Shown here in pieces: positions 37,379-47,511 of a stretch of DNA of 53,524 nucleotides. A program made the position numbers and the translations under genes. Within the stretch, counting starts at the first letter, position 1. Each line of letters opens with the position of its first letter. The DNA comes from Marinagarivorans algicola (lineage in GTDB: Bacteria > Pseudomonadota > Gammaproteobacteria > Pseudomonadales > Cellvibrionaceae), in NCBI RefSeq assembly GCF_001292705.1, contig NZ_LGAK01000037.1, positions 1 to 53,524 of the forward strand. The letters run 5' to 3'. Below the pieces are notes generated by a model. It worked only from the letters and a program-made list of their open reading frames with translations, did no database searches and was not told where the DNA came from.

Positions 37379-37984
37379 TTATTCATAGATTTTTATAGTC
37401 GCTCGTCCTGCTGTTTTTTGATTAATCGCGAATGTAAACTGTTCTAGCTGATCGCTTGGCAGTATCAAGTGCAAACATACATCGGTACTGTATGTTTGGT
37501 CAGTAACCTGAGCGTCAAAGGCTTCGCAATAATGGCGTATGTGAGGTTCGTCTTCGTAATGGGCTGTTATTGTTAGATTTTTTTGTGGTACCACATCGTG
37601 CCAACTTGCATTATCTAAGGCTTTTGAAATGGCTTGCCCGTAAGCACGTACAAGCCCTCCAGCCCCTAGTTTTATACCACCAAAATAACGCACAACAATA
37701 GCGCCTGTATTACCGGCTCCTCGCTGAGTGAGTACATGCAGTATTGGCCTTCCCGCTGTACCTGAAGGTTCGCCATCATCATTAAAAGCTACAGTTATCG
37801 GCTGTTGAGGATTTCCTATTAAATAAGCCCAGCAGTAATGGCGCGCATCAGGGTATTGCATCTTGATTAACTTTAATGCCTCCATGAGCTGTTCGCGCTC
37901 AGTCACCGGATATAAATGCGCAATAAACTCACTGCGCTTTTCTTCATAGGTATATTGAGTGGGATTTGTGATGGCTTTAAACAT
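37379..37984 (-). CDS. YigZ/IMPACT-family protein (UPF0029)
   Basis: A 201-aa cytosolic protein. The N-terminal UPF0029 domain shows EKRSEFIAHLYPV, YPDARHYCWAYLIG, FNDDGEPSGTAGRPIL and the signature GAIVVRYFGGIKLGAGGLVR. The C-terminal half is the DUF1949-type ferredoxin-like domain. Homologues resemble the eukaryotic translation regulator IMPACT, and the bacterial function is uncertain. It lies convergent to ung with only 12 bases between stops. Confidence 0.93.
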   Translation of the reverse strand: MFKAITNPTQYTYEEKRSEFIAHLYPVTEREQLMEALKLIKMQYPDARHYCWAYLIGNPQQPITVAFNDDGEPSGTAGRPILHVLTQRGAGNTGAIVVRYFGGIKLGAGGLVRAYGQAISKALDNASWHDVVPQKNLTITAHYEDEPHIRHYCEAFDAQVTDQTYSTDVCLHLILPSDQLEQFTFAINQKTAGRATIKIYE

Positions 37985-38198
37985 AGCAGGTGACTTATTT
38001 GGCTTTTACATAAAGCGCTGATTGAATGCGGGATGTGATTTTACATAATCATCATCAGTTGGCGATAGGCTAAGCACTGTCGTATAGAATACAAGCGCCA
38101 ATCTATACATTGTATGTTGCAAAGCTTGAAGGGCTAAAGTTTGGTGAGTACACTCATGGATTATTAAAATAATAGGCCACCCATGGGTTGTATTAATT

Positions 38199-38867
38199 AT
38201 GATTTCTCTCGAAGGGATACACAAACATTATACAAGTGATTCTAGGCGACTGCATGTGCTAAAAGGCGTCAATTTATCGATTGATGATGGTGAAATGGTT
38301 TCGATCATGGGATCCTCCGGTTCTGGTAAATCTACCTTGCTCAATATTCTTGGCTTGTTAGATACTTATGATCACGGCGCCTATCAATTAGGTGATACGG
38401 TGATTTCGGCAGGGTTGTCTGAGGCAAAAGCGGCGCAGTTGCGTAATCGATTTATTGGTTTTGTATTTCAATCTTTTAATCTACTCCCGTTTAAGAGCGC
38501 ATTAGAAAATGTTGCATTACCGCTGTACTACCAAAAAATAGGGCGAAAGGCGCGTAATTATCGCGCTGAAAAGTTATTGGATATGGTAGGCCTTGGTGAG
38601 CGCACCAAAAATATGCCCAATGAGTTATCTGGCGGGCAAAAGCAGCGCGTGGCTATTGCGCGAGCTTTAATTACAGATCCTAGAATGATTTTAGCTGACG
38701 AACCAACAGGCGCATTAGATAGCGCAACAACAGATGATGTGATGACCGTTTTTAAAGAAGTACATCGCACAGGTAAAACCATCGTGATTGTGACGCATGA
38801 GCATGATATAGCAGAGCAAACCGAGCGATTAATTTTATTAAAGGATGGACAGGTCGAGCGTGAATAG
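38199..38867 (+). CDS. ABC exporter ATPase, MacB/LolD-type
   Basis: A 222-aa nucleotide-binding subunit. Walker A is GSSGSGKST (residues 38-46), Q-loop FQSFNLLPF near 90, signature LSGGQKQR at 143-150, Walker B MILADEPTGALDS at about 163-175, and an H-loop in IVTHEHD near 197. The LolD/MacB/FtsE subclass powers mechanotransmission from the cytoplasm to periplasmic parts. It is first of a four-gene set with two permeases and an adaptor. Confidence 0.95.
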   Translation: MISLEGIHKHYTSDSRRLHVLKGVNLSIDDGEMVSIMGSSGSGKSTLLNILGLLDTYDHGAYQLGDTVISAGLSEAKAAQLRNRFIGFVFQSFNLLPFKSALENVALPLYYQKIGRKARNYRAEKLLDMVGLGERTKNMPNELSGGQKQRVAIARALITDPRMILADEPTGALDSATTDDVMTVFKEVHRTGKTIVIVTHEHDIAEQTERLILLKDGQVERE

Positions 38868-38919
38868 GATATTCAAATAGGCTTAATTAGACTAGGTGCA
38901 ATATGTACGGTAATAAAAT

Positions 38920-40179
38920 ATGAGTCTTGATGCTTTACAGGAAGTTTGGTTTACCCTTAATCAAAATCGGTTGCGCACATTTTTAACGGCTTTTGGCGTA
39001 TTTTGGGGAATTTTTATGTTGGTGCTTTTGCTCGGTGTGGGGCAAGGGCTCAAAAATGGTATAGAGCAAAGTTTTAGTAGTGATGTGCGAACGTCTATGT
39101 GGATTAGTAGCAATAAAACCTCTTTACCTTATCGTGGGTTGCCGCAAGGGCGCCACATTAAATTACAAGAATCTGACGTTGATTTTTTAAAAAATCAATT
39201 TCCTGAAATTAATATTATTGCTGCCGAAGAGCCTTTAGGTTCCAATTTTAGAGCAGATATTTATGTTACCTATGGTCAGCATTCGGGTAGTTTTTCGGTG
39301 CTTGGGGCAGGTGCTAATTATTTTAAAATAAAAAAAAGTCAAAATTATCACTATGGCAGAAGATTGAATGACTTGGATGAGGCTGATGCACGCAAAGTTG
39401 TAGTGATAGGTACAAAGGTTGCTGAGCGTTTATTTGGCAATGAATATAATCCCATAGGTCATCAAATAGCTATTAATGGCGTTAGTGTAAAAATAGTGGG
39501 CGTATTTTATGACTCGGGCTGGGAGGGGCGAATGAGTGAGCGAATTTATATGCCGCTTGCTGCCTTTCAAAAAACATTTGGTAAAGGTCAAAACATCGGG
39601 TCAATTGCTGTGGTGCCGCATAGCGATGTTGATAATGTTGCTTTAAGTGAGCGTATTTTAGGCATGCTGAAAGAGCGCCATAAAATTTCGCCTCAAGATA
39701 ATACGGCGCTTCGATTATTTGATCTAGCGAAGGAAACCGAAGAAATTAATAATACTTTCACAGGTATTGGCCTATTTTTATGGTTTGTTGGCTTAGGAAC
39801 GTTGATGGCGGGTATTGTCGGGATTAGCAATATTATGATTATTTCGGTCAAAGAGCGAACCCGTGAAATTGGTATACGAAAAGCACTGGGGGCGCACCCA
39901 CGTCAAATTATTTACACCATATTATCGGAGTCATTGCTTGTTACATTAATAGCAGGTTATGTGGGGCTCGTTTTATCGGTTGGGTTGTTGGAACTATACA
40001 ATTGGATGACTAATGAATACGGTATTGAGTTGCCGTATTTTAGCCACCCAGAGGTTGATGTTCATATTGCTATAGTTGCCTTACTTATTTTGGTTTGCGT
40101 TGGTACCGTGGCTGGGCTGGTGCCCGCGTGGCAAGCTGCACGTATCTCTCCGATCGAAGCTATGCGTGAGGAGACTTAA
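38920..40179 (+). CDS. ABC exporter permease, MacB/FtsX-type (first)
   Basis: A 419-aa permease of the MacB type. One N-terminal helix (LRTFLTAFGVFWGIFMLVLL) is followed by a large periplasmic MacB-PCD domain to about residue 275 and three C-terminal helices in the FtsX domain, including VKERTREIGIRKALGAHPRQ. The end ISPIEAMREE is typical. The next gene encodes a related permease, so the transporter is likely a heterodimer. The DNA is AT-richer than its upstream neighbours. Confidence 0.94.
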   Translation: MSLDALQEVWFTLNQNRLRTFLTAFGVFWGIFMLVLLLGVGQGLKNGIEQSFSSDVRTSMWISSNKTSLPYRGLPQGRHIKLQESDVDFLKNQFPEINIIAAEEPLGSNFRADIYVTYGQHSGSFSVLGAGANYFKIKKSQNYHYGRRLNDLDEADARKVVVIGTKVAERLFGNEYNPIGHQIAINGVSVKIVGVFYDSGWEGRMSERIYMPLAAFQKTFGKGQNIGSIAVVPHSDVDNVALSERILGMLKERHKISPQDNTALRLFDLAKETEEINNTFTGIGLFLWFVGLGTLMAGIVGISNIMIISVKERTREIGIRKALGAHPRQIIYTILSESLLVTLIAGYVGLVLSVGLLELYNWMTNEYGIELPYFSHPEVDVHIAIVALLILVCVGTVAGLVPAWQAARISPIEAMREET

Positions 40180-40180
40180 T

Positions 40181-41437
40181 ATGTGGGATTTGGATCGCTG
40201 GCAGGAAATAGGTCACACTCTCAGTCGCCACAAATTGCGTACAGGGCTGACAGCTTTTGGCGTTTTTTGGGGTATTTTTATGCTAGTGCTACTACTCGGT
40301 GCCGGTAATAGTTTAAAGCAAGGTGCTATTGATCGATTTTCGGGTAATACGAATACTATTTATATTTGGGTTGGTAGCCCAACGCAGTACGCTTATAAAG
40401 GCTTTGCCAAAGGCCGTCGAGTGGATTGGAATATTGATGCCCGAGATATGCTGAGGAAAAAATTAGAGGGTGCGGAAGTTGTTGTAGAAATTAACGAGCT
40501 TGGCGGTTGGCAAGCTGAGCAATATATTGTACATAACAAGCGTAGCGGAACATTTGTGGCTCGCGGTACCCATCCAGAAGTTGCACTTAACAGTGGTTAC
40601 GCGCCTATTAAAGGCCGCTTTGTGAATGCCAATGATTATGACCAAAAAAGAAAAGTTGCGGTATTAGGCGCTGAGGTTTACAAGCAAATTTTTGAGCCTG
40701 GCGAAGATCCTGTAGGTCAAAGTATAAAAATTGCTGGCATCCATTTCATGATTATTGGCGTTTATAAATCAATTATTGCGAGTGAAAATTCGCGTCGCGA
40801 CGACTCCCGCATTTTGATTCCTAATAGCACATTACGCACAGCTTTTAACCAAACTGAGTATATTGGTAGCTTACGTATTAAGCCTAAAAATGGAGTATCA
40901 GCGGTAAAGGTAGAAGAGCAAGCATTGGCTTTGCTCAAGGAATACCACCATGTGCACCCGCAAGATACAACAGCTTTTGGATATTACAATACAGAAAAAA
41001 ATTATATGAAAGTGGTGGCGCTATTTAATGGTCTTAATGCTTTTAGCTGGTTTGTAGCGCTGGGAACTTTGCTGGCAGGTGTTATTGGTGTGGGCAATAT
41101 TATGTTAATTGTTGTCAAAGAAAAAACACGCGAAATAGGGTTGCGTAAAGCGTTAGGTGCAACGCGTGGTTCGATCGTGGGTTTAATTATACAAGAGGCT
41201 TTAGTGATTACAGCCTTAGCCGGTTATATTGGATTAGTGGCTGGCGTAGCGATCTTGGAGTTGTTCGCTATCTTGTTAGTTAAGTTTGATATTCCCGGAT
41301 TTGGTGCCCCATCAATCAACTTTACAACGGCCATTACGGCGCTTGTGTTATTGATAATTTCTGGATTGTTAGCGACTTTGTTACCCGCACATAAAGCGGC
41401 AGCCGTTAACCCTATTACAGCATTACAGGATGATTAA
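40181..41437 (+). CDS. ABC exporter permease, MacB/FtsX-type (second)
   Basis: Paralogous to the preceding permease, with near-identical opening (LRTGLTAFGVFWGIFMLVLL) and a VKEKTREIGLRKALGATRGS loop, then NPITAL at the end. Length 418 aa, one plus three membrane helices around a periplasmic domain. The ATG at 40181 follows the previous stop by one base, indicating strong coupling and equal synthesis of the two halves. Confidence 0.94.
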   Translation: MWDLDRWQEIGHTLSRHKLRTGLTAFGVFWGIFMLVLLLGAGNSLKQGAIDRFSGNTNTIYIWVGSPTQYAYKGFAKGRRVDWNIDARDMLRKKLEGAEVVVEINELGGWQAEQYIVHNKRSGTFVARGTHPEVALNSGYAPIKGRFVNANDYDQKRKVAVLGAEVYKQIFEPGEDPVGQSIKIAGIHFMIIGVYKSIIASENSRRDDSRILIPNSTLRTAFNQTEYIGSLRIKPKNGVSAVKVEEQALALLKEYHHVHPQDTTAFGYYNTEKNYMKVVALFNGLNAFSWFVALGTLLAGVIGVGNIMLIVVKEKTREIGLRKALGATRGSIVGLIIQEALVITALAGYIGLVAGVAILELFAILLVKFDIPGFGAPSINFTTAITALVLLIISGLLATLLPAHKAAAVNPITALQDD

Positions 41438-41440
41438 AAA

Positions 41441-42520
41441 ATGATGAAGAAGTTTTTAGGTGTTTTTTTTGGCCTGAGTTTGTTAGCAACTTTTGTATGG
41501 ACTACATTGTTTCTGTATCAAAAATCTGAAGAAGATCCCATCGTCCATGAAATAGCAACGCCGCTCATGGCTGATATTTTTGTCAAAACGGTTGCGACAG
41601 GTAATATTAAACCACGCAAAGAAATTGATGTGAAATCAAAAGTGTCAGGTGTTATTGAAGAGGTGCTTGTAGAGGCTGGTGATGCGGTAAAAAAAGGCGA
41701 TGTAATTGCGCGAATCGAACTAGTACCTGATGTAGAATATTTAAGGAATGCCGAGTCGAATGTAGAAAAAGCACGGCTTAACTATCTTAATGTTGAGCGG
41801 GATTTGGCACGCCAAAAGAAGCTACATAATTCTTTATTAATATCTGAGTTTGAATTTAATAAATACAAGCTGCAATTTGATTTGGCGGAAGAAGCCTTGC
41901 AGGCAGCAGAGGATAACGTAGCACTGATCAAGGTAGGTGTCAGTAAGCATGGAGGGAAAATCTCTAATATCGTGTATGCTACAGTATCGGGTTTATTGTT
42001 AAGTGTGCCGGTAAAGGAGGGGACTTTTGTTATTGAAAGCAATACCTTTAATGCCGGTACAACGATTGCTCAAATTGCCAATATGAATGATATGATTTTT
42101 GAAGGTAAAATTGATGAGTCGGAAGTCGGTAAATTAAAAATAGGCATGCCGATATCGCTCAGTATTGGTGCCCTGGGTCAGCATACCTTTGGGGCCGATC
42201 TGGAGTATATTGCACCTAAAGGTTACGATCATCATGGTACGATAAAATTTGATATTAGGGCTGCTGTTAAGTTGCAAGAAGGCATCTTTTTACGTGCTGG
42301 TTATAGCGCAAATGCTGATATCGTATTGAATGAACGTATTGATGTACTGGCTATCAATGAAGGAAATTTAATTATTGAAAATGGCACTAATTTTGTAGAA
42401 GTTGCTGTGAGTGATCAAGATTTCGAACGGCGTGAGGTAGTGACCGGACTATCTGATGGAATTAATATCGAAATACTATCAGGTGTTCGGTTGGATGAGA
42501 AATTAAAGAAATTGTATTAA
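41441..42520 (+). CDS. Periplasmic adaptor of ABC exporter (HlyD/MacA-type)
   Basis: A 359-aa membrane-fusion protein. The N-terminal anchor helix (FLGVFFGLSLLATFVWTTLF) is followed by a lipoyl/barrel-sandwich domain (ATGNIKPRKEIDVKSKVSGV), a helical hairpin at about residues 105-165, and beta-barrel segments containing IAQIANMNDMIFEGKIDESE. Adaptor proteins link the MacB-type permeases to an outer-membrane channel; no TolC-like gene is in the window. It begins three bases after the second permease. Confidence 0.92.
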   Translation: MMKKFLGVFFGLSLLATFVWTTLFLYQKSEEDPIVHEIATPLMADIFVKTVATGNIKPRKEIDVKSKVSGVIEEVLVEAGDAVKKGDVIARIELVPDVEYLRNAESNVEKARLNYLNVERDLARQKKLHNSLLISEFEFNKYKLQFDLAEEALQAAEDNVALIKVGVSKHGGKISNIVYATVSGLLLSVPVKEGTFVIESNTFNAGTTIAQIANMNDMIFEGKIDESEVGKLKIGMPISLSIGALGQHTFGADLEYIAPKGYDHHGTIKFDIRAAVKLQEGIFLRAGYSANADIVLNERIDVLAINEGNLIIENGTNFVEVAVSDQDFERREVVTGLSDGINIEILSGVRLDEKLKKLY

Positions 42521-42608
42521 GTTTGTACGTCTTAGATGCCGGTGAAACCGCTTTCGCTATTTTACCGAGCGGCGTTGATCGAGAAAGCATTTTTGTACGT
42601 ACTAGGTT

Positions 42609-43598
42609 GTGAGTATCGATAACAATAGTCAATCAATGGTGGTCAAAATGCAATCTTCAGCCGAGCCCGTTCAAGATGAAACAAGCCGTAGGCTGCCCAA
42701 AGCGATATTAATTGCTGGTGGATCGGGATTTATTGGTCGTCATCTTGCGGTGGCTCTACATCATCAAGGCTATTTGGTTGATATTGTGGGGCGTGATGCC
42801 TCTAAAATTATGAAAGCGACACCATTTGCAACCCCCATCACCTGGGCGTCACTGGCAGGCTGTACTGAGCACCCCTCAAAGTATCAGGCTATTATTAATT
42901 TGACGGGGCACTCTATTGCAGCAGGTCGATGGACATCGGCTCAAAAAGAGCGTTTATTGAGTAGTCGCATCGATGCCGTCGAGAGCCTGATTCGCTATTG
43001 TATGAAAACACAATTCGAGGGTACTTTTATTAATGCTTCGGCTATCGGTTTTTATGGTGGCCAAGGCGATCAACGTATCACTGAAAGTACAGCGCCTGCT
43101 GATTGTTATTCGAATACTTTATGTGCTGCGTGGGAGGCTGCGCTTAACCCATTAATTGATCATAAGGCAATTAGGGTTTGTGTGGCGCGCTTTGGTGTCG
43201 TCATGTCCAATGATGGCGGTGCATTTCCCCAGATGGCCTTACCTTTTAAAGCTAAAGTGGCAGTGCAAAATGGCAATGGCCAGCAATGGTTTTCTTGGAT
43301 AGCCTTAGAGGATGCCGTTAAGGCATTAATATTTTTAATTGAAAATACTCAGCTAGCCGGCGCTTACAATATTGTTGCGCCCGAACCGCTTACTAACAAA
43401 ACACTAACAGCACACTTAGCCGCGCATTATCATACTCTACTAACCCTTACTGCCCCTGCACCTATTTTAAAACTGGCTATGGGGCAAATGGCTGAAGAGT
43501 TATTGTTGGCTAGCCAGCGAGTAGTGCCAAGTAAGCTACAGCAATCGGGCTTTACTTTTACACATAATGATATGTCTAGCTGGCTAAAGACGCTTTAG
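42609..43598 (+). CDS. TIGR01777-family NAD(P)-dependent epimerase-like protein
   Basis: A 329-aa Rossmann protein. The dinucleotide-binding GGSGFIGRHLAVAL lies near residues 37-50, followed by INLTGHSIAAGRWT and SAIGFYGGQGDQRITESTAP, both characteristic of the YfcH/SulA-type TIGR01777 subfamily; the C-terminus carries the DUF1731-like helix (VPSKLQQSGFTFTHND). Substrate unknown. GTG at 42609 is used; in-frame ATGs at about 42636 and 42648 would shorten an atypical 30-residue leader. Confidence 0.9.
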   Translation: MSIDNNSQSMVVKMQSSAEPVQDETSRRLPKAILIAGGSGFIGRHLAVALHHQGYLVDIVGRDASKIMKATPFATPITWASLAGCTEHPSKYQAIINLTGHSIAAGRWTSAQKERLLSSRIDAVESLIRYCMKTQFEGTFINASAIGFYGGQGDQRITESTAPADCYSNTLCAAWEAALNPLIDHKAIRVCVARFGVVMSNDGGAFPQMALPFKAKVAVQNGNGQQWFSWIALEDAVKALIFLIENTQLAGAYNIVAPEPLTNKTLTAHLAAHYHTLLTLTAPAPILKLAMGQMAEELLLASQRVVPSKLQQSGFTFTHNDMSSWLKTL

Positions 43599-43689
43599 CT
43601 TTGATCTGAGTGTGCTGTATGGATGCAGTACTTGCCTTGGCGCGTTTGCGCTCTTTTATACTGCCCAGCAACACTGCCCCGACAAGTAC

Positions 43690-43724
43690 CTATTGCCGTT
43701 AAATACCCTATTGCCGTCAAATAC
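43690..43724. repeat. 17-bp tandem repeat at a gene's 3' end
   Basis: CTATTGCCGTTAAATAC (43690-43706) recurs with one change (C for T) at 43708-43724. It spans the stop of the minus-strand lipoprotein gene. Confidence 0.75.
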
Positions 43725-45444
43725 CTATGCGCGACGGTAGTCGTTGAGCACATTGCTGACTATTGATGGGTATTGTTTGTTGTGCCTCTAAGCCAACCTT
43801 GCTATGCCAAACTTTAATTTCATCGTCATAATCAAAACGAATTTTTTGATATTCGATACCATTCACCGTAGTGCTACCTGCAGGCTTCATAATAGCTTGA
43901 TAGTTAGCGCCTAAAAAATCAAATGTCAGTAATAAACTATAGGACTTAGGGTGTTCTTGGGTGGCGCCTAGTAAGCTCCAAAAACCGTTTAAAATTTCGC
44001 CTTTAAAGTTACCCTCGCCTAAACTATTTTGACTGGCACCATCAATATACTTAGCGCATGCTATTATGCTACCGCTTAGCTCACTATCACCGGCTTTAAA
44101 ATACAGTTCTAATTCAATATCACTAAGATTATTGGGTAAATAACCAAGATCTAAGTCAGAAATTAACAGTTGTTTACCATCAAGGTCACGAAAAGCATTG
44201 GCATCATCTTGAATGCGTGCTGCGTGAGTAATAGCGGCAATATTATTAAAGTCATCGCCGCTAAAATCATTCGCCACTAATGCATTAATATCTGCTTTAT
44301 CATCACTTAAGGCGATACGTAAGGCCTCTATAAGAGCGGTATTGCCAGTATTAAAAAAGAAATCAAAAGCGTTATTAATTGTGCTGTCATCTTGTATTGA
44401 TTCATTGACTGATTTGATAACAACAACCTCTAAGGCGCGAATATAACCTAATATTTGCCCTTGATCTATTACATCTGTTAACAGTAAATCGATAAGCGGC
44501 GGTATTTGTGCTGCAATTTTGGCTGGGCGATTAAATTTTTTCGGGTTATCTGGGCTTCCCATATCGAGGGGCAAATCAATATTGTATTTGTTGTATGTGT
44601 TACGAATAGTTTTTTCAGTGTTGTCTAATATTTGAAGTAAAGCATTGGGGTTGGTGAGTATATTGTCTAGGCTAATAGCGCTTATGTCTTGGCTGTTAGG
44701 CAGTGTTAATGTGTTGGCAAGATTTTTATACAACGCTTGCGAGGCATCATTAGGCATGCCAGTTGTCTCGCGCATTTGTGTATAAGTATCGTCGATGCGG
44801 TCACTGAGAATGGTAATTGTTTTGTGAATTTTTAGTGCTGTATTGAGTAGATAGCTGTCTATTTCATTATTTCCTCGACTATTTAAATAATCAATATCTA
44901 AATCTTTTTCTTCAATACCGAGAACCGCGAGAATGTTTTCATAGTTGGTAGGGTCTTGTATGCTGGTGAGTAGCGTTGTAATCGGTGTAATAACGAGCTG
45001 TGTTCTATCGGCAGGGTTGAGCGCATTAATACGACGACTGAGCTGCCCAACAAAAGGCTCACCTGTGAGTCTATCGTAGCCACCGTCAACGCGTATAACT
45101 ACATTGCCAAGTGCTGATTGTGAGCTTAAGCAATATTGTTGCTCTTCTGGTGTGGCATCACTGGCGCAATAGTCAGTCCCTGTATTAGGGTTATAGCCAT
45201 AGTACCCTGCATCATCTGTGAATGAAAAGTCCTCCCAAGGATCCCGTGTTGCATTGTTATTGCTATCTATAAAGACCTTGGCTCTTGCGATATGCCCGTC
45301 AACGGCGACACCGCTAAAATTTTGCTCAAAAAAAGAAACCTTGCCGCGATCTTGATCACCACCACCACAGGCGCTGAGCATTAATATAGCAGCCCCTATA
45401 CCAAAGATATTTTTAAGTTTTGCTATGAAATGTGTCGTTGACAT
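43717..45444 (-). CDS. Large hypothetical lipoprotein, 575 aa
   Basis: The signal peptide ends in the lipobox LSAC with Cys26, followed by GGGD. Residues 45-80 form a VAVDGHIARAKVFIDSNNNA segment, then DPWEDFSFTDDAGYYGY, a calcium-loop/B-like motif found at the start of many surface lipoproteins. The central helical region (about 150-400) and the C-terminal beta-rich portion are unrecognised. The Cys pairs (DYC, QQYC; IIACA, QQCAQ) suggest disulfides. It lies 176 bases downstream of the TraF_2-like gene on the same strand, so both may form an outer-membrane pair. Function unknown. Confidence 0.85.
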   Translation of the reverse strand: MSTTHFIAKLKNIFGIGAAILMLSACGGGDQDRGKVSFFEQNFSGVAVDGHIARAKVFIDSNNNATRDPWEDFSFTDDAGYYGYNPNTGTDYCASDATPEEQQYCLSSQSALGNVVIRVDGGYDRLTGEPFVGQLSRRINALNPADRTQLVITPITTLLTSIQDPTNYENILAVLGIEEKDLDIDYLNSRGNNEIDSYLLNTALKIHKTITILSDRIDDTYTQMRETTGMPNDASQALYKNLANTLTLPNSQDISAISLDNILTNPNALLQILDNTEKTIRNTYNKYNIDLPLDMGSPDNPKKFNRPAKIAAQIPPLIDLLLTDVIDQGQILGYIRALEVVVIKSVNESIQDDSTINNAFDFFFNTGNTALIEALRIALSDDKADINALVANDFSGDDFNNIAAITHAARIQDDANAFRDLDGKQLLISDLDLGYLPNNLSDIELELYFKAGDSELSGSIIACAKYIDGASQNSLGEGNFKGEILNGFWSLLGATQEHPKSYSLLLTFDFLGANYQAIMKPAGSTTVNGIEYQKIRFDYDDEIKVWHSKVGLEAQQTIPINSQQCAQRLPSRIGI

Positions 45445-45619
45445 AATTTACCTCTGGTCAAAGTGTAGTGTTTTTTATTTTTAAAGTATGGTGTTTTTTA
45501 AAGAGTATGATTTTTGTAAGAACTGTATTGAGATGTATTCATCAAGACGGTCAATTAATTATCCGGCTATACACTATGGAGTCGTCTTGAGGCTATTAGT
45601 ATCGGCTTTGCTTTAATAC

Positions 45620-46942
45620 TTAAAACCATTCTTCAATGCTTAAAGCAAAGCCGATGCCTCGGGGAACCTTATCGGTATCAACAATGACATCGTCAAGTGC
45701 AAAGTTAAAATCTATATTGACAACTTTGCCTAGTGTCAATCCAATACCAGCATAACTTAACTTTGAGCCAGCTAAATTTTTGCGATAACTAACGCGGGTG
45801 CTGGGAACCCAAAAGCTGTTAGGTTGATAGCTACTTGACCAATGGACCCATTGATTTTCTTGGCCAACAGTGTCGTCATAGTTTGAAAGCTCTGCGGCTG
45901 CAGAGACTAACCATTTAGGGCTGATAAAATAACTACCATCAAGGGTAATAACAGGGTTTTTAGTGTGTTGTTCGTGGGTTTTGATATCCCCTTTAATATT
46001 GGAAAAATAATTAGCGATATAACAATTACTTTGTGAGTGGCTTGCGTCAATATATTTATCGCAATTAACACCTATGGCGCCATAATGAAAGGCGGGGGCA
46101 TTTACATTTGTAATTGTGGCGCCTAGGCGATATTTTTTAGCAGACCAGATGGCGCCAAAATCTAAACCTATACCGGTAGACTTTATACGATTATTTTTGT
46201 ACTCATCTTTGATAAGATCTTCAATACCTTGGCCGCGGAGTAATTCAAGTTGAAAGACTTGCTTGCTGAGTTCGAGATCGTAAATATTTAACCTTGCACC
46301 GACTAATAGTTGTGTACCTTTTGTGCCAAATAAATCTTGCGAAAGACTTTGGCTATAGCTAACAGCAAACTTTGTTTGTAGGCCACTTTTTAAGTAAGCG
46401 GAAGTTGCCGTTGAAAAAGTTTCTTTTTGATCGTCGTAAATCAGTTCATCAGCTAGGGCGCTAACGTTTATTTGGCTTTCTATATTGAATTCGAAAGTAA
46501 GAGTGCCGGGCAAAAATAATGGCCGCCAATACAAAGGGAATGGCGGTAAATAGATACCATTAGTGGTTTTTAAGTAACCGTCTTGGCCAGCCTGTGTAAT
46601 AACAAGGTTAAAGCGGTCAAGTGTTTCATTAACGGGTATATCACCGGCATTGGCAGAGTCTTCCAAAATATTAATTAGCTCATCAATGTCATCAACAAAG
46701 TTATCGACTTGGCCAAGCTCAGTTGCGCTGGATAGGCTAAAAAAATAGGCCAGGCGGAATCGCTCACTGGGCCTAACCGCTAAGTGGCCCATAGCAGGGT
46801 TAGCAATACCGCTAAAAAGTGCATGATGATTCGCGCTTTGACCGGTTGTAATACCTTGTGAGTGATTAAGTAAATTACTATTAGCGTAAGTTGGCGGAAT
46901 GATAACTAGACTGATGAGCAATAAGGTTACAGGCTTCCACAT
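45620..46942 (-). CDS. TraF_2-like outer-membrane protein
   Basis: A 440-aa exported protein. Its signal peptide is MWKPVTLLLISLVIIPPTYA, which is why the ATG at 46942 is chosen over one at 47014. The opening FSGIANPAMGHLAVRPSERF and the many amphipathic beta strands ending in an aromatic EEWF fit the family annotated as plasmid transfer TraF (TraF_2), which looks like an outer-membrane barrel. Despite the name, no conjugation genes are present, so a conjugal role is not supported. It probably acts with the downstream lipoprotein. Confidence 0.8.
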   Translation of the reverse strand: MWKPVTLLLISLVIIPPTYANSNLLNHSQGITTGQSANHHALFSGIANPAMGHLAVRPSERFRLAYFFSLSSATELGQVDNFVDDIDELINILEDSANAGDIPVNETLDRFNLVITQAGQDGYLKTTNGIYLPPFPLYWRPLFLPGTLTFEFNIESQINVSALADELIYDDQKETFSTATSAYLKSGLQTKFAVSYSQSLSQDLFGTKGTQLLVGARLNIYDLELSKQVFQLELLRGQGIEDLIKDEYKNNRIKSTGIGLDFGAIWSAKKYRLGATITNVNAPAFHYGAIGVNCDKYIDASHSQSNCYIANYFSNIKGDIKTHEQHTKNPVITLDGSYFISPKWLVSAAAELSNYDDTVGQENQWVHWSSSYQPNSFWVPSTRVSYRKNLAGSKLSYAGIGLTLGKVVNIDFNFALDDVIVDTDKVPRGIGFALSIEEWF

Positions 46943-47511
46943 AAATTGAGCTTGCACTAAGCGATAAGTCGTACTGCAAGTTATTACCTTCAAAATATGT
47001 GCGCCAATACTCATTATTAGACCCCTGAACGGTAGGTTCCCATAGCAATATTTATATGGGCAGTACCCAAAGGGTAGTCAAAGATCGAGCCTCTTTAGAC
47101 TTGATTGATGGCCATATAAAAATAAAGTCTGAGAGTAAATAAAGCAGGGTATATAAGTATTAATTAATAACTAAAAGAAGCTGTTTTATGTACGCATATT
47201 ATTTTTATTAAGGCATTTTTTTGACGTATTACGCTATGAAATTAAAATAGTCTGACTAGAGATACTTTTTTTGAATTTGCTGTGTAAAATAACGCAATCA
47301 AGGTATGTCATTTATGCGCACATCTCGACAGCGAGGGTCACTTTTTTTGTGCTCTATCAGGGGTAATATCGGTACGGAATAAAAAAATTATTCACTTAAG
47401 CCTTAACAAAACTTTGGCAAAACCGCACAATGGTCGCTTTCAATGTGATTGTGGTCATAAAATAGACAGCGGGCTGCGACGGGTCGTAGTATTTGGGGTA
47501 ATCTCTCCCAC
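46943..47511. other. AT-rich divergent intergenic region
   Basis: The 569 bases between the TraF_2-like gene and the divergent DUF6502 gene must hold promoters for both. The stretch is AT-rich, with runs such as AAAATAAAGTC near 47120. I see no RNA gene, repeat or insertion element and cannot fix promoter boxes confidently. Confidence 0.5.

Noticed and set aside
45620..46942. Conjugative transfer system suggested by the TraF name
   Set aside because: Only a TraF_2-type barrel is present; there are no relaxase, pilus or coupling genes in the window.
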